This document shows, piece after piece, positions 1-8,122 of a stretch of 64,000 nucleotides of DNA (positions are counted from its first letter, which is position 1; each line of letters begins with the position of its first letter). The stretch lies in NCBI GenBank assembly GCA_020402745.1, contig JADBYZ010000004.1, positions 1 to 64,000 of the forward strand. The letters run 5' to 3'. The notes beneath the pieces were generated by a model. That model ran no database searches, was not told the origin of the DNA, and saw nothing but the letters and a program-made list of their open reading frames with translations. A program made the translations under genes and the position numbers. The stretch is from Phenylobacterium sp. GTDB lineage: Bacteria > Pseudomonadota > Alphaproteobacteria > Caulobacterales > Caulobacteraceae.

Positions 1-1
1 C

Positions 2-127
2 GAGACCCTCAGGGCCAGGGGCAAACCGCCCAAGATCGTCACCGTCGCCGTCATGCGTAAGCTCATCGAAGCCGCCAACCTCGTCCTCCAACGAGGCCAG
101 CCCTGGGTCAAAAACATGCCCGCATGA
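2..127 (+). CDS. IS110-family transposase, C-terminal end (partial)
   Basis: An open frame runs in from the window edge and stops at TGA 125-127. Its 41 residues (beginning ETLRARGKPPKI, then VMRKLIEAANLVL) match the conserved tail of IS110/IS116/IS902 transposases, where a basic RARGKP segment precedes a VMRKLL-like helix and a short tail with PW. The catalytic DEDD domain and the serine-containing C-terminal domain would lie upstream of the window, so completeness cannot be judged. IS110 elements lack ordinary terminal inverted repeats, so no clear element end is expected after the stop. Confidence 0.75.
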   Translation, partial: ETLRARGKPPKIVTVAVMRKLIEAANLVLQRGQPWVKNMPA

Positions 128-130
128 AAC

Positions 131-305
131 ATGGTTGCTCAGTCAGCTTCGCTGACAGCTCCCCCTTGGGGGAGCAATTGGCGCTGTAATTCCTCCCCCC
201 AGGGGGAGGTGGCGCGCGCAGCGCGTCGGAGGGGGTCAACGGCCCCTCAGCAGACCCCCTCACCGACCTCCGGTCGGAGCTCCCCCTGGGGGGAGCCATT
301 GGTAC
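131..305. repeat. GC-rich interspersed repeat cluster with hairpin cores
   Basis: Two near-identical 25-bp copies, beginning AGCTCCCCC and ending GGAGCAATTGG or GGAGCCATTGG, lie at 157-181 and 278-302. A third core of CCTCCCCCCAGGGGGAGG type lies near 194-211. Each core is a self-complementary C-run/G-run hairpin, and shorter palindromes such as GACCTCCGGTC (264-274) lie between them. No gene is credible here. The architecture resembles intergenic mosaic repeats of high-GC alphaproteobacteria and sits between a transposase end and the stop of the SDR gene. Confidence 0.65.
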
Positions 306-318
306 GGGTTGATCGCCG

Positions 319-1101
319 CTAGCGCCGCCGCACCACCGGGTGGGAGGAGGACAGGCCGCCGTCCACCGCGATGGCCTGGCCGTTCACGTAGGAGGCGTCG
401 TCCGAGGCCAGGAAGAGGCCGGCGTGGGCGATTTCGGAGGGCACGCCATAGCGGGTCATGGGGTTGAGCTGGCCGATCTTGGCCTCGTTGCCCCGGGCGC
501 GGGCGCCGTCGAAGATGGGCTTGGTCATGCCGGTCTCGATCAGGCCGGGGCAGATGGCGTTCACGCGCACGCCCGTCCCGTAGAGGTCGTTGGCCGCCGT
601 CTGGGCCAGGTTGATCACACCGGCCTTGGAGGCCGAATAGGGCATGCCGCCGGCGCCCGAGCGGATGCCGGCCACCGAGGCGGTCATGACGATGGAGCCC
701 TGGCCCCGCGGAACCATGACCCGGCTGGCGTGCTTCACCGCCAGGAAGGGTCCGATCAGGTTGACCCGCAGGACCTCGGCCCAATGGTCGGAGTCCTGCT
801 CTTCCCGCGGCGTGGCGCCGCCAGAGATGCCGGCGTTGGCCCAGATGGCGTCCAGGGCGCCGTACTCGGCGACGGCCCGGTCAATCAGGCCCGAGACGAA
901 GGCTTCCTCGCCGGCGTCCCCGACCAGGGCGACCACGGTCCCGCCGGCCTCGCGCACCTGCCGGGCGGTCTCTTCGGCGGTGTCGAACTTGTCGGCGATG
1001 ACCAGCTTCGCGCCCTCTGCGGCGAACAGCAGGGAGGCGGCGCGGCCAATGCCGGAGCCAGCGCCGGTGATGATGACGGATTTTCCGGAAAGACGTCCCA
1101 T
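319..1101 (-). CDS. SDR family NAD(P)-dependent oxidoreductase
   Basis: A 260-residue classical short-chain dehydrogenase/reductase, the usual length for the family. The Rossmann glycine motif TGAGSGIG is at residues 12-19, the NAG motif at 89-91, the catalytic serine near 142 and the YSASK motif at 155-159. The C-terminal half carries the usual PG motif in AICPGLIETGMT. The ATG at 1101 has an AAGGAG ribosome site 7 bases upstream. It is the last gene of a tight minus-strand run (quinone reductase, hydrolase, SDR), suggesting a small catabolic operon. An acidic residue after the second strand (IADKFD) suggests NAD rather than NADP preference. The substrate cannot be assigned; 3-oxoacyl-ACP reductase-like annotation would be generic. 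Confidence 0.88.
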   Translation of the reverse strand: MGRLSGKSVIITGAGSGIGRAASLLFAAEGAKLVIADKFDTAEETARQVREAGGTVVALVGDAGEEAFVSGLIDRAVAEYGALDAIWANAGISGGATPREEQDSDHWAEVLRVNLIGPFLAVKHASRVMVPRGQGSIVMTASVAGIRSGAGGMPYSASKAGVINLAQTAANDLYGTGVRVNAICPGLIETGMTKPIFDGARARGNEAKIGQLNPMTRYGVPSEIAHAGLFLASDDASYVNGQAIAVDGGLSSSHPVVRRR

Positions 1102-1121
1102 GATGAGGCTCCTTGAAGGGG

Positions 1122-1958
1122 TCAGCCGGCGCGGGCGGCGGCGGCGAGGATGGCATCGGCGACGAGGCCGAACAGGGCGGGGGGCAGGTCGTGGCCCATG
1201 CCCTCAATGATCCGGAGCTCGGCCCCGGGGATCTTGGCGGCGGTGTCCCGCCCGCCTTCGGCCGGCAGGAGGGGGTCGTCCGCCCCGTGCAGGACAACGG
1301 TGGGGACGGTGATCCGGGCCAGGCGCGCAGAGCGGTCGCCGGTGGCGCCGACGGCGCGCATCTGTCGTCCGGAGCCGGTGGGGTTCCAGGCCCGAGAGGC
1401 CTCGGCCCGCGCCCGCTCGGCCAGGGCGCCGTCGGGCCAGGGGTAGGAGGGGCTGCCGATGACCCGGGCGTTCTCCACCGCCGCGGCGATATGGGCCTCC
1501 GGGTCGGTGCGGAAGTCCGGCGTCGGCTGGGTCAGGACCGCCATGGCCCGGGGCGTCGCCTGAGGCAGGCCCGACGCCGAGGAGGTGGACATGATGGAGG
1601 TCAGGGACAGGGTGCGGTGCGCGTGGTCCGCGGCGATGACCTGGCTGATCATGCCGCCCATGGACACCCCGGTCACATGGGCGGCCTCCACCCCGGCGGC
1701 GTCCAGCACGGCCATGGCGTCGGCGGCCATGTCCTCCAGGGTGTAGGCCTCGCCCTCGCCGAACCCGGTCGACAGGCCGGCATCGCGGTTGTCGAACCGA
1801 ATGGCCCGGTAGCCCCGAGCCACCAGGAGGGCGCAGAAGCCCTCCGGCCAGCGGGTCATCTGCGAGCCCAGGCCGTTGACCAGCAGGATGGCCGGAGCGC
1901 CGGGATCGCCGAAGCTCTCCCAGCAGAGGCGCACATCGCCGTTCGTCGCAAAGGGCAT
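1122..1958 (-). CDS. alpha/beta-fold hydrolase
   Basis: About 278 residues of a soluble alpha/beta hydrolase. The nucleophile elbow GVSMGG lies at residues 97-102 with Ser99 as the likely nucleophile. An acidic residue in HGADDPLLP and a histidine in GMGHDLP complete a plausible triad. The frame extends upstream to a TTG at 1988, but the ATG at 1958 has a GAGG ribosome site 6 bases before it, matches the usual family N-terminus (GDVRLCWESFG) and avoids most of the overlap with the preceding gene, so it is preferred. It lies between the quinone reductase and SDR genes of the same strand. Such proteins hydrolyse esters, lactones or C-C bonds; nothing here fixes the substrate. Confidence 0.85.
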   Translation of the reverse strand: MPFATNGDVRLCWESFGDPGAPAILLVNGLGSQMTRWPEGFCALLVARGYRAIRFDNRDAGLSTGFGEGEAYTLEDMAADAMAVLDAAGVEAAHVTGVSMGGMISQVIAADHAHRTLSLTSIMSTSSASGLPQATPRAMAVLTQPTPDFRTDPEAHIAAAVENARVIGSPSYPWPDGALAERARAEASRAWNPTGSGRQMRAVGATGDRSARLARITVPTVVLHGADDPLLPAEGGRDTAAKIPGAELRIIEGMGHDLPPALFGLVADAILAAAARAG

Positions 1959-1971
1959 GGCCAGCCTCGGC

Positions 1972-2937
1972 TCAGGGAACCAGGACAACCCGGCCGACGG
2001 CGGCGCGGCTTTCGATGTAGGCGTGGGCGGCGGCGGCCTCGGCCAGGGGGAAGGTCCGGTCGATCACTACCTCCAGCTCGCCCCGGGCGGCGTCGTCGAT
2101 CAGGCCCTGGATCATGTCGTGGACCCGGTCGGTCATGATCTCGGCGCCCAGGAAGACGCCGGAGAGGCCGCGGTTGCCGCCCATCATGGAGCCCACATCC
2201 ACCACCATGGGCTCGCGCCCGGCGGCGCCGACCATGGAGACCCGGCCGCGATAGGCGAGGCTGTTGATCGAGCCCTGCAGGGTCGAGCCGCCCACGGAAT
2301 CCACCACAACGTCGGCGCCGTGGTTGTCGGTCAGGCGGCGGACCTCCCGGGGCACCTCGTTCACCCGGTAGTTGATCCCGGCGGTCATCCCCAGGGGCTT
2401 GAGGCGCTCGAGCCGCTCGTCCGAGGAGGCGGTGGCCAGGATCATCTTCGCCCCCGCCCGGCGCGCCAGCTGGATGGCGGCGACGCCGACGCCCGATGCC
2501 CCGGCCTGGACCAGGACGATCTCGCCCGCCTTCATCCGTCCGTACTCGAACAGGCAGTCGTGGGCGGTGCCGAAGGTCACCGGGATCGCCGAGGCCTTGG
2601 CGATGTCGTAGCCCTCGGGCACGGTCCAGCAGTTGCGGGCCGGCACGCTGCGCAGGGCGGCGTGGCTGCCGAAATTGTTCACCGTGGCGACCCTCTGGCC
2701 GACCTTCAGGTGGGTGACCTCGGCGCCGACCTCGATGATCTCGCCGGCGGCCTGGTAGCCGACGATGTGGGGCTTGGTGACCAGGGGCCCGCCGAAGCGG
2801 TTCAGGGTGTCGCCGCCCTCGATGGCGATGGCCTCGACACGGATGATCACGCCCTTGGGATGGCAGGCCGGATCGGGGACGTCCTCGTAGCGCAGGACCT
2901 CGGGTCCGCCGTTCTCGTAATAGACCGCCGCCTTCAT
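1972..2937 (-). CDS. zinc-independent MDR-family quinone oxidoreductase-like protein
   Basis: A 321-residue medium-chain dehydrogenase/reductase of the NADPH:quinone reductase (QOR) type. The N-terminal GroES-like domain (MKAAVYYENGGPEVL) lacks structural zinc cysteines. It is followed by the nucleotide-binding domain with ASGVGVAAIQLARRAG, a form of the AxxGxG motif, around residues 145-160, then DVVVDSVGG. The family reduces quinones or activated alkenes with NADPH. The ATG has an AGGAG site upstream. It is the first gene of a minus-strand run leading into the hydrolase and SDR genes, so a shared degradative role is likely. Its promoter must lie in the roughly 100 bp between it and the divergent truncated VOC gene. 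Confidence 0.87.
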   Translation of the reverse strand: MKAAVYYENGGPEVLRYEDVPDPACHPKGVIIRVEAIAIEGGDTLNRFGGPLVTKPHIVGYQAAGEIIEVGAEVTHLKVGQRVATVNNFGSHAALRSVPARNCWTVPEGYDIAKASAIPVTFGTAHDCLFEYGRMKAGEIVLVQAGASGVGVAAIQLARRAGAKMILATASSDERLERLKPLGMTAGINYRVNEVPREVRRLTDNHGADVVVDSVGGSTLQGSINSLAYRGRVSMVGAAGREPMVVDVGSMMGGNRGLSGVFLGAEIMTDRVHDMIQGLIDDAARGELEVVIDRTFPLAEAAAAHAYIESRAAVGRVVLVP

Positions 2938-3036
2938 GGGCCTGGCTCCTGTTTGTCGTCTCCCTAGGCTTCCGACTTGTCATGGGGACGGATCGCGGGC
3001 AAGCCCGCAAGGACGGAACGACAGGGGGAGGCGAAG

Positions 3037-3195
3037 TTGGAACTGGCCAAGCCGCGCGTGGACATCGGCATGTCCACCAACCACCTCGAGGCCGTCCTGG
3101 CCTTCTGGCAGGGCGAGGCGGGGGTCCCCTTCGATCACCTCCTGCCCATCAGTCGGAGCCCTGTGAGAGCCTCAACGCAAGCCGGGGTCGGCTAG
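3037..3195 (+). pseudogene. truncated VOC (glyoxalase-like) family gene, N-terminal remnant
   Basis: A TTG at 3037 is preceded by a strong GGGGGAGG ribosome site and opens a frame reading LELAKPRVDIGMSTNHLEAV and then LAFWQGEAGVPFDHLLPI. I recognise this as the N-terminus of a vicinal-oxygen-chelate (glyoxalase/bleomycin-resistance) protein. After about 38 residues the similarity ends; the frame runs through an unrelated tail and stops at TAG 3193-3195, overlapping the stop of the facing aminotransferase gene. Such proteins are usually well over 100 residues, so the rest has been lost, probably by deletion or by the rearrangement that brought in the downstream gene. The intact translation start suggests a recent event. 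Confidence 0.6.
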
Positions 3196-4349
3196 GCTCG
3201 GAAAAAGCTCCGCACCGCCGCGATCACCTGGTCCTGCACGTCGGGCGCCAGGTAGGGGTGCATGGGCAGGCTCAGCACCTGGCCGGACAGGGCGTCGGTC
3301 ACGGGCAGGCCCCCCGGGGCGGGATAGCCGGAATAGACTCCCTGCCGGTGGATCGGGATGGGGTAGTAGACGGCGGTCGGGACCTCGGCGGCCTTCAGGT
3401 GGGCGGCCAGGCCGTCGCGGTCCGCGCATTTCACCGTGTACTGGGCCCAGGTGCTGCGGCCGCCAGGGATGACCACAGGGGTCTCCACCACGCCCGCAAG
3501 CCCTGCGGCATAGCGGTCGGCCACCCGGTTCCGGGCCTCGATCTCGTCGGCGAATATGGTCAGCTTCTGCAGGAGAATAGCGGCCTGGAGGGTGTCCATC
3601 CGGCTGTTCATGCCCACCCGCATGTTCAGGTACTTGGGGTCGTGCTCGAAGGTCCGGCCCTCGATGTCGGACTTCACCGCCTGGCCGTGGACGCGCAGGC
3701 TGACCAGCAGGTCGTGCAGGCGCGCGTCCTTGCTCAACACCGCTCCGCCGTCGCCATAGGCGCCCAGGGGCTTGGCCGGGAAGAAGGAGGTGGTGGCCAC
3801 GTCCGCCCAGTGGATGGGGTGATGACCACCCAGGGTGCAGCCGAAGCCCTGGGCCGAGTCGGCGATGAGCTTCAGGCCGTGCCGGCGGGCGATGTCGGCC
3901 AGGGCCGGATAGTCCGCGGGCTGGCCGAACAGGCAGACCGCCATGATCGCGCGGGGGGTCAGGACGCCCTCGGCCTTCACGGCCTGGATGGCCGCCTCCA
4001 GGCGTTCCGGGTCCAGGGTGAAGGTGTCGGGGCGGACGTCCACGAAGACCGGCGAGGCGCCGACCAGGGGCATGACCTCGGCCGTCGCGGCGAAGCTGAA
4101 GGAGGGGCAGAAGACCGCGTCGCCGGGACCGATCCCCCAGGCCATCAGGGGCAGCTGCAGGGCCTCGGTGCCCGATCCGCAGGACAGGACGAAGGGCGCC
4201 TCGCCAAACTCGCCAAGGGCCTTTTCCAGCTCGGCGATCTCAGGACCCATGATCCAGGCGCCCGAGCGGACGACCTTGAGGATGGCGTCCTCGAGGGGCT
4301 GGCCGAGGCGCTGGCGTTGGGCCTGGAGGTCGATGAAGGGAATCGGCAT
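3192..4349 (-). CDS. DegT/DnrJ/EryC1/StrS-family sugar aminotransferase
   Basis: About 385 residues of a fold-type I PLP enzyme that aminates keto-sugar nucleotides. The start MPIPFIDLQAQ at 4349 is chosen because the family begins this way; the longer frame to 4403 runs through the upstream terminator. Visible features are the SCGSGTEALQL phosphate-binding segment, SFSFAATAEVM, the DSAQGFGC segment that contacts the cofactor, and the Schiff-base lysine in FFPAKPLGAYGDGGA. The N-terminus resembles WbpE/WlbC-type UDP-sugar aminotransferases more than PseC. It stands alone: the nearest sugar genes, PseI-like and PseF-like, are about 37 kb away. A role in surface polysaccharide or glycan synthesis is inferred. 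Confidence 0.88.
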   Translation of the reverse strand: MPIPFIDLQAQRQRLGQPLEDAILKVVRSGAWIMGPEIAELEKALGEFGEAPFVLSCGSGTEALQLPLMAWGIGPGDAVFCPSFSFAATAEVMPLVGASPVFVDVRPDTFTLDPERLEAAIQAVKAEGVLTPRAIMAVCLFGQPADYPALADIARRHGLKLIADSAQGFGCTLGGHHPIHWADVATTSFFPAKPLGAYGDGGAVLSKDARLHDLLVSLRVHGQAVKSDIEGRTFEHDPKYLNMRVGMNSRMDTLQAAILLQKLTIFADEIEARNRVADRYAAGLAGVVETPVVIPGGRSTWAQYTVKCADRDGLAAHLKAAEVPTAVYYPIPIHRQGVYSGYPAPGGLPVTDALSGQVLSLPMHPYLAPDVQDQVIAAVRSFFRA

Positions 4350-4365
4350 GACGCACCCCGAACGG

Positions 4366-4398
4366 GAAAAAGGCGGGCGCTTCTTAAGGGCGCCCGCC
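4366..4398 (-). terminator. Rho-independent terminator of the acyl-CoA ligase gene
   Basis: A perfect 9-bp stem (GGCGGGCGC at 4372-4380 with GCGCCCGCC at 4390-4398) encloses an 8-base loop. Read on the minus strand it is followed by five T residues. It lies about 60 bp after the acyl-CoA ligase stop and just before the aminotransferase start, so it separates these two co-directional genes into different transcripts. Confidence 0.85.
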
Positions 4399-4457
4399 CG
4401 CAATCGCCAGACACGCTTGTTTTCGCATCGTTTCGCCGCCCGATGGCCGAGCCGCGG

Positions 4458-6041
4458 TCAGATCTGCTTGGCGCGGCCTTCCCAGTAGGGCGCCCGGACC
4501 TTGTTGCGCTGGATCTTGCCGGCCGCCGACCGGGGCAGGTCGGTGACGAAGTCCAGGCTGCGGGGAACCTTGAATGACGGCAGGGTGCGCCGGCCGAAGT
4601 CGAGGATCTCCTGGGCCAGGGCGTCCGAGGGCGTGTAGCCGGGCTTGAGCAGGATCACGGCCTTGACCTGCTCACCCCACTCGTCGTGGGGCACGCCCAC
4701 CGTGGCGGAGTCGGCGACGGCGTCGTGCTTGATCAGTTCGTTGTCGACCTCCTGGGGGTAGATGTTCACCCCGCCGGAGATGATGGTCTCGGCGCTGCGG
4801 CCCGTCAGGAAGAGGTAGTCGTCCTCATCGAAATAGCCGACGTCGCCCATGGTGAAGAAGCCATCCACCCGGCTGGCGTTGGTTTTGGCCTCGTCCTTGT
4901 AATAGGTGAAGCCGCCGCCCGGAGGCAGCTGGTGGTAGATGCCGCCGGCCTGGCCGTTGGGCAGGTCCTTGCCGTTCTCGTCCAGGATCCGGACCTGCAG
5001 GAGGGCGGGCCGCTTGCCGACGCTGCCGGGCTTTCTGAGCCATTCGTGGGAGTCGATCGCGAAGCCGGCGCCCCCCTCCGATCCGGCGTAGTACTCGGAC
5101 AGGATGGGCCCGAACCACTCGATCATGGCGTGCTTGACCTCGGGCGGGCAGGGCGCGGCGCCGTGGACGATGTACTGCACATGGTCGACCGGATAGCGCG
5201 CCTTGACCTCGGCGGGCAGGGCCAGCAGCCGCTGGAACATGATCGGCACCAGGTGAAGGTGGGTCACCTTGCGCTCATGGATGGTCTTCAGGACGTGCTC
5301 GGAGTCCCACTTGTCGATGAAGACCAGCGGCGCGCCGGCGCCCATGGCGGCCCGGACGTCGAAGGCCAGGGGCGCGGCGTGGTAGGCCGGACCGGCGCAG
5401 AGCTGGACGGAGCTCTGGCTGTCATAGCCGCGCATCAGGTACATGGCCGGGGGGGTCACGACGGGAACGGGGCGGTGCACGCCCTTGGGCCGGCCGGTGG
5501 TGCCGGAGGTGTACATCATGGCGTTGCCGAGGACGGGGTCCTCGATATCGCTTCCGTCGAAGGCGTCCAGGGCGGACTGGTAGTCGTCGAAGCCGTCGAT
5601 CTGTCCGGCGACGGCCAGCTTGACCAGGAGGTCCGGGCATTCGGCCGAAGCTGGACCGACGGCGGCGACCCGGGCGTCGCCCACCAGGGCCTTGGCCTCG
5701 CAGTCGCGGATGATGTAGGCGATCTCATCCGCGGTCAGGTGCCAGTTGACGGGGGTGATCCGGATGCCCGTCCGCAGGGTGGCGGCCAGGGCCTCAACGA
5801 ACTCGGCGCGGTTCGAGCAGACCAGGGCGAGGGAGTCGCCCGCCTTGAGCCCCCGGGCGCGGAGCAGCCGGGCCAGCTTGTTGGCGTTGGCGTTGACCTT
5901 GGCGAAGGTGTGGGGCGTTCCGTCGGGATCGTAGACCGCGACCTTGCCAGGGTGACGGGCCGCCCAGCAGGCGGTGGTCATCCCCACCTGACCGGCCGCC
6001 TCCAGGTGCGCCATGAACCCGGGATCCAGAAGATCGTTCAT
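4458..6041 (-). CDS. acyl-CoA synthetase (AMP-forming ligase)
   Basis: A 527-residue ANL-superfamily enzyme that adenylates a carboxylic acid and transfers it to CoA. The P-loop-like motif MYTSGTTGRPKGV lies near residue 180, the YYAGSEGG (A5) motif in the middle, and FFTMGDVGYFDEDDYLFLTG (A7/A8) near residue 400. The C-terminal catalytic lysine region reads LPRSAAGKIQRNKVR. A GGAGGGA ribosome site precedes the ATG. Length and motifs fit a medium- or long-chain fatty-acid or aromatic-acid CoA ligase. No partner gene overlaps it and it ends at its own terminator, so it is probably monocistronic. With the thiolase, P450 and SDR genes nearby it suits a lipid- or terpenoid-degrading lifestyle, but its substrate is not determined. 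Confidence 0.9.
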   Translation of the reverse strand: MNDLLDPGFMAHLEAAGQVGMTTACWAARHPGKVAVYDPDGTPHTFAKVNANANKLARLLRARGLKAGDSLALVCSNRAEFVEALAATLRTGIRITPVNWHLTADEIAYIIRDCEAKALVGDARVAAVGPASAECPDLLVKLAVAGQIDGFDDYQSALDAFDGSDIEDPVLGNAMMYTSGTTGRPKGVHRPVPVVTPPAMYLMRGYDSQSSVQLCAGPAYHAAPLAFDVRAAMGAGAPLVFIDKWDSEHVLKTIHERKVTHLHLVPIMFQRLLALPAEVKARYPVDHVQYIVHGAAPCPPEVKHAMIEWFGPILSEYYAGSEGGAGFAIDSHEWLRKPGSVGKRPALLQVRILDENGKDLPNGQAGGIYHQLPPGGGFTYYKDEAKTNASRVDGFFTMGDVGYFDEDDYLFLTGRSAETIISGGVNIYPQEVDNELIKHDAVADSATVGVPHDEWGEQVKAVILLKPGYTPSDALAQEILDFGRRTLPSFKVPRSLDFVTDLPRSAAGKIQRNKVRAPYWEGRAKQI

Positions 6042-6218
6042 TCAAATTCCTCCCTGGAGCCCCACATTCTGCGGTGGTCGCTCCAAACTCAAATCTCAAT
6101 ATCGCCGTCGCCGCTCAGGCGACCGGGGCCGGAACAGACCCCGGACCGGGCGCGCCCGGCCTGCCGTCTGCACATTAGACAGCCGCCGACGTCGCCGACA
6201 ACCGGCGCCCGACCGCCG

Positions 6219-6632
6219 TCAGCCCTCCCGGGGGGGCGACCGGCTCCAGGCCAGGGCGCCGGCGGCCGAGGATGTGGCGGAAGCGAAGGTTCCCCAGGCG
6301 ATGTCGATCACGCTCACATGCACCGGCCAGCCCGCCAGCGTCGCCAGGTTGGTCAAGTCGTAGGTCGCATAGGCGAAGGCCCCCAGGCTGGCGCCTCGCA
6401 GCGCTGCGGCCCGGACCCCGCCCCCCGCCAGGACGGTCGGGCGAACCGCCAGGAGGACGAGGCCGGTCACGTACATCAGGTAGAAGGCGACCGCCGCATC
6501 CAGCCTCAGGCCCGGCGCCATCAGCGGCCCCAGGGCGGGCTTGTAAAGGCGCTCGAACATCTGCGTCAGCCAAAGCGCATCCAGGATCCCGAACGCACCG
6601 CCGACGCCCAACCAGGTCAGAACCCATCGCAT
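6219..6632 (-). CDS. DUF2177 family membrane protein
   Basis: A 137-residue protein with about four hydrophobic segments, beginning MRWVLTWLGVGGAFGILDAL and containing the family-typical FYLMYVTGLVLLAV and FAYATYDLTNLATL. The ATG at 6632 has a GGAGG site 6 bases upstream; longer frames to 7034 are antisense to the next gene. DUF2177 proteins have no firmly assigned reaction. The gene is divergent from the FAD-oxidoreductase/DUF1365 pair, a neighbourhood that recurs in alphaproteobacteria, where homologues of these families belong to singlet-oxygen or envelope-lipid stress regulons. A role in membrane-lipid modification is therefore inferred. The divergent promoters would lie in 6633-6782; I saw no clear sigma-factor consensus there. 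Confidence 0.85.
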   Translation of the reverse strand: MRWVLTWLGVGGAFGILDALWLTQMFERLYKPALGPLMAPGLRLDAAVAFYLMYVTGLVLLAVRPTVLAGGGVRAAALRGASLGAFAYATYDLTNLATLAGWPVHVSVIDIAWGTFASATSSAAGALAWSRSPPREG

Positions 6633-6782
6633 GGTGAAACCTCCGGAAGTTGAGAGCGACACGCTGCACCAGACCGGAGGCGACGACCAGTCCCCTCTTG
6701 GCGGCCCGCCCCTTGCATCCCCCCGGCCTCTGGGGTCAATGGGGCCGCCGGAATCGCCCGACCGGCCATCAGGAGATCTCCC

Positions 6783-8117
6783 TTGCCCGACGTCACGCCT
6801 GACGCCCCGCCCGCCCGCCGGATTGTCGTGATCGGAGCCGGCGTCGCCGGACTGTCCGCCGCCTGGCGCCTTGGCGAGGTGGCGGACGTCACGGTCCTGG
6901 AGACGGAGGGCCGGCTCGGCGGCCACGCCAACACCCTCGACGCGCCGGGGCCGGGCGGCGACACGCCCGTGGACACCGGCTTCATCGTCTACAACGAGGA
7001 CAACTACCCGAACTTCACCGCCCTGCTCGACCATCTCGGAGTGGCCAGCCAGCCGGCGGACATGGGCCTGTCAGTCTCCCTGGACGGGGGTGACCTGGAG
7101 TATTCCTCCAACGCCCTCATCGCCCAGAAGCGCAACCTGCTCCGCCCGCGCTTCTGGCGCATGATCGCCGACATCCTGCGTTTCTACAGGCGGGCGCCGG
7201 ATGACCTTCGGCGGCTGGAGGGCTCGGGGACCTCCCTCGACGCCTATCTTGAGCATGGACGCTTTGGCCCCGCCTTCCGGGACGACCACCTCCTGCCCAT
7301 GGCGGCGGCCATCTGGTCGACCCCCCTGGACCGCATCGGCGACTATCCCGCCGCCTCCCTGATCCGCTTCTTCCTCAACCACGGGATGATGAGCGTCTCC
7401 GGCCGGGGACTCTGGCGGACGGTGACGGGCGGCAGCCGGTCCTATGTCCGCAAGCTGTTGGAGGCCGCCCGAGCCGACTTCCGCACCGGTGTCCGTGTGG
7501 CGGGCCTGTCCCGAACGGAGACCGGCGTTCGGGTCCGGCTGGCGGATGGCGCGACCCTGGACTTCGACGAAGCGGTTCTGGCCGTGCACGGGGATACGGC
7601 CCTGGCCCTGCTCGAGGACCCGACGCCGGAGGAGTCCGCCCTGCTCGGCGCGTTCCGGTACGCGAAGAACCGGGTGATGCTGCACCGCGATCCCGCCCTG
7701 ATGCCCCGCCGGCGGTCGGCCTGGACCGCCTGGAACCACATTGGCCGCCGTGACAGCCCCGGTGAGGGCCCGGTGACCTACTGGATGACCTACCTGCAGA
7801 GCCTCAAGGGTGCGGGTGACCTCTTTGTGACCCTCAATCCTCCGGAGGACTTCCGGCCCGAGACCCTGATCGCCGAGATCCCCTACGAGCATCCCCTCTA
7901 CGACGCCGCCGCCATCGAGGCGCAGCGGCGCCTCTGGTCTCTGCAGGGCGTGCGGCGGACCTGGTTCTGCGGCTCCTACTTCGGACACGGCTTCCACGAG
8001 GATGCGCTGCAGTCGGGCCTGGCCGCAGCCGAAGCGATGGGGGCCCCGCGCCGGCCATGGACCGTGGCCGACGAGTCTGGCCGAATCCATCTGCCCGTCT
8101 CGGCGGCGGGAGCCTGA
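6783..8117 (+). CDS. FAD-dependent oxidoreductase (amine oxidase-like), DUF1365-associated
   Basis: A 444-residue flavoprotein. After a short proline-rich start, the dinucleotide fold RIVVIGAGVAGLSAAWRLGE near residues 14-33 is followed by the acidic strand end VTVLE and the GGHANT segment seen in amine-oxidase/phytoene-desaturase-type proteins. The C-terminus has FCGSYFGHGFHEDALQSGL, a flavin-contact region typical of this subgroup. The TTG start at 6783 has an AGGAG site 8 bases upstream. The next gene is DUF1365, five bases on. Homologues in Rhodobacter are paired with DUF1365 and linked to unusual (methylated or furan) fatty acids and singlet-oxygen response. I infer action on membrane acyl chains. 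No cyclopropane-type methyltransferase lies in this window. Confidence 0.85.
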   Translation: MPDVTPDAPPARRIVVIGAGVAGLSAAWRLGEVADVTVLETEGRLGGHANTLDAPGPGGDTPVDTGFIVYNEDNYPNFTALLDHLGVASQPADMGLSVSLDGGDLEYSSNALIAQKRNLLRPRFWRMIADILRFYRRAPDDLRRLEGSGTSLDAYLEHGRFGPAFRDDHLLPMAAAIWSTPLDRIGDYPAASLIRFFLNHGMMSVSGRGLWRTVTGGSRSYVRKLLEAARADFRTGVRVAGLSRTETGVRVRLADGATLDFDEAVLAVHGDTALALLEDPTPEESALLGAFRYAKNRVMLHRDPALMPRRRSAWTAWNHIGRRDSPGEGPVTYWMTYLQSLKGAGDLFVTLNPPEDFRPETLIAEIPYEHPLYDAAAIEAQRRLWSLQGVRRTWFCGSYFGHGFHEDALQSGLAAAEAMGAPRRPWTVADESGRIHLPVSAAGA

Positions 8118-8122
8118 ACGCC

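Noticed and set aside
340-1116. Long plus-strand frame antisense to the SDR gene
   Set aside because: It is the typical GC-rich shadow frame, lacks any family motif and is low-complexity in Gly/Arg/His; the minus-strand gene is complete and conserved.
2982-4577. 531-codon plus-strand frame opposite the aminotransferase gene
   Set aside because: No motif, biased His/Gly/Arg composition, and it crosses the clear minus-strand terminator at 4366-4398.
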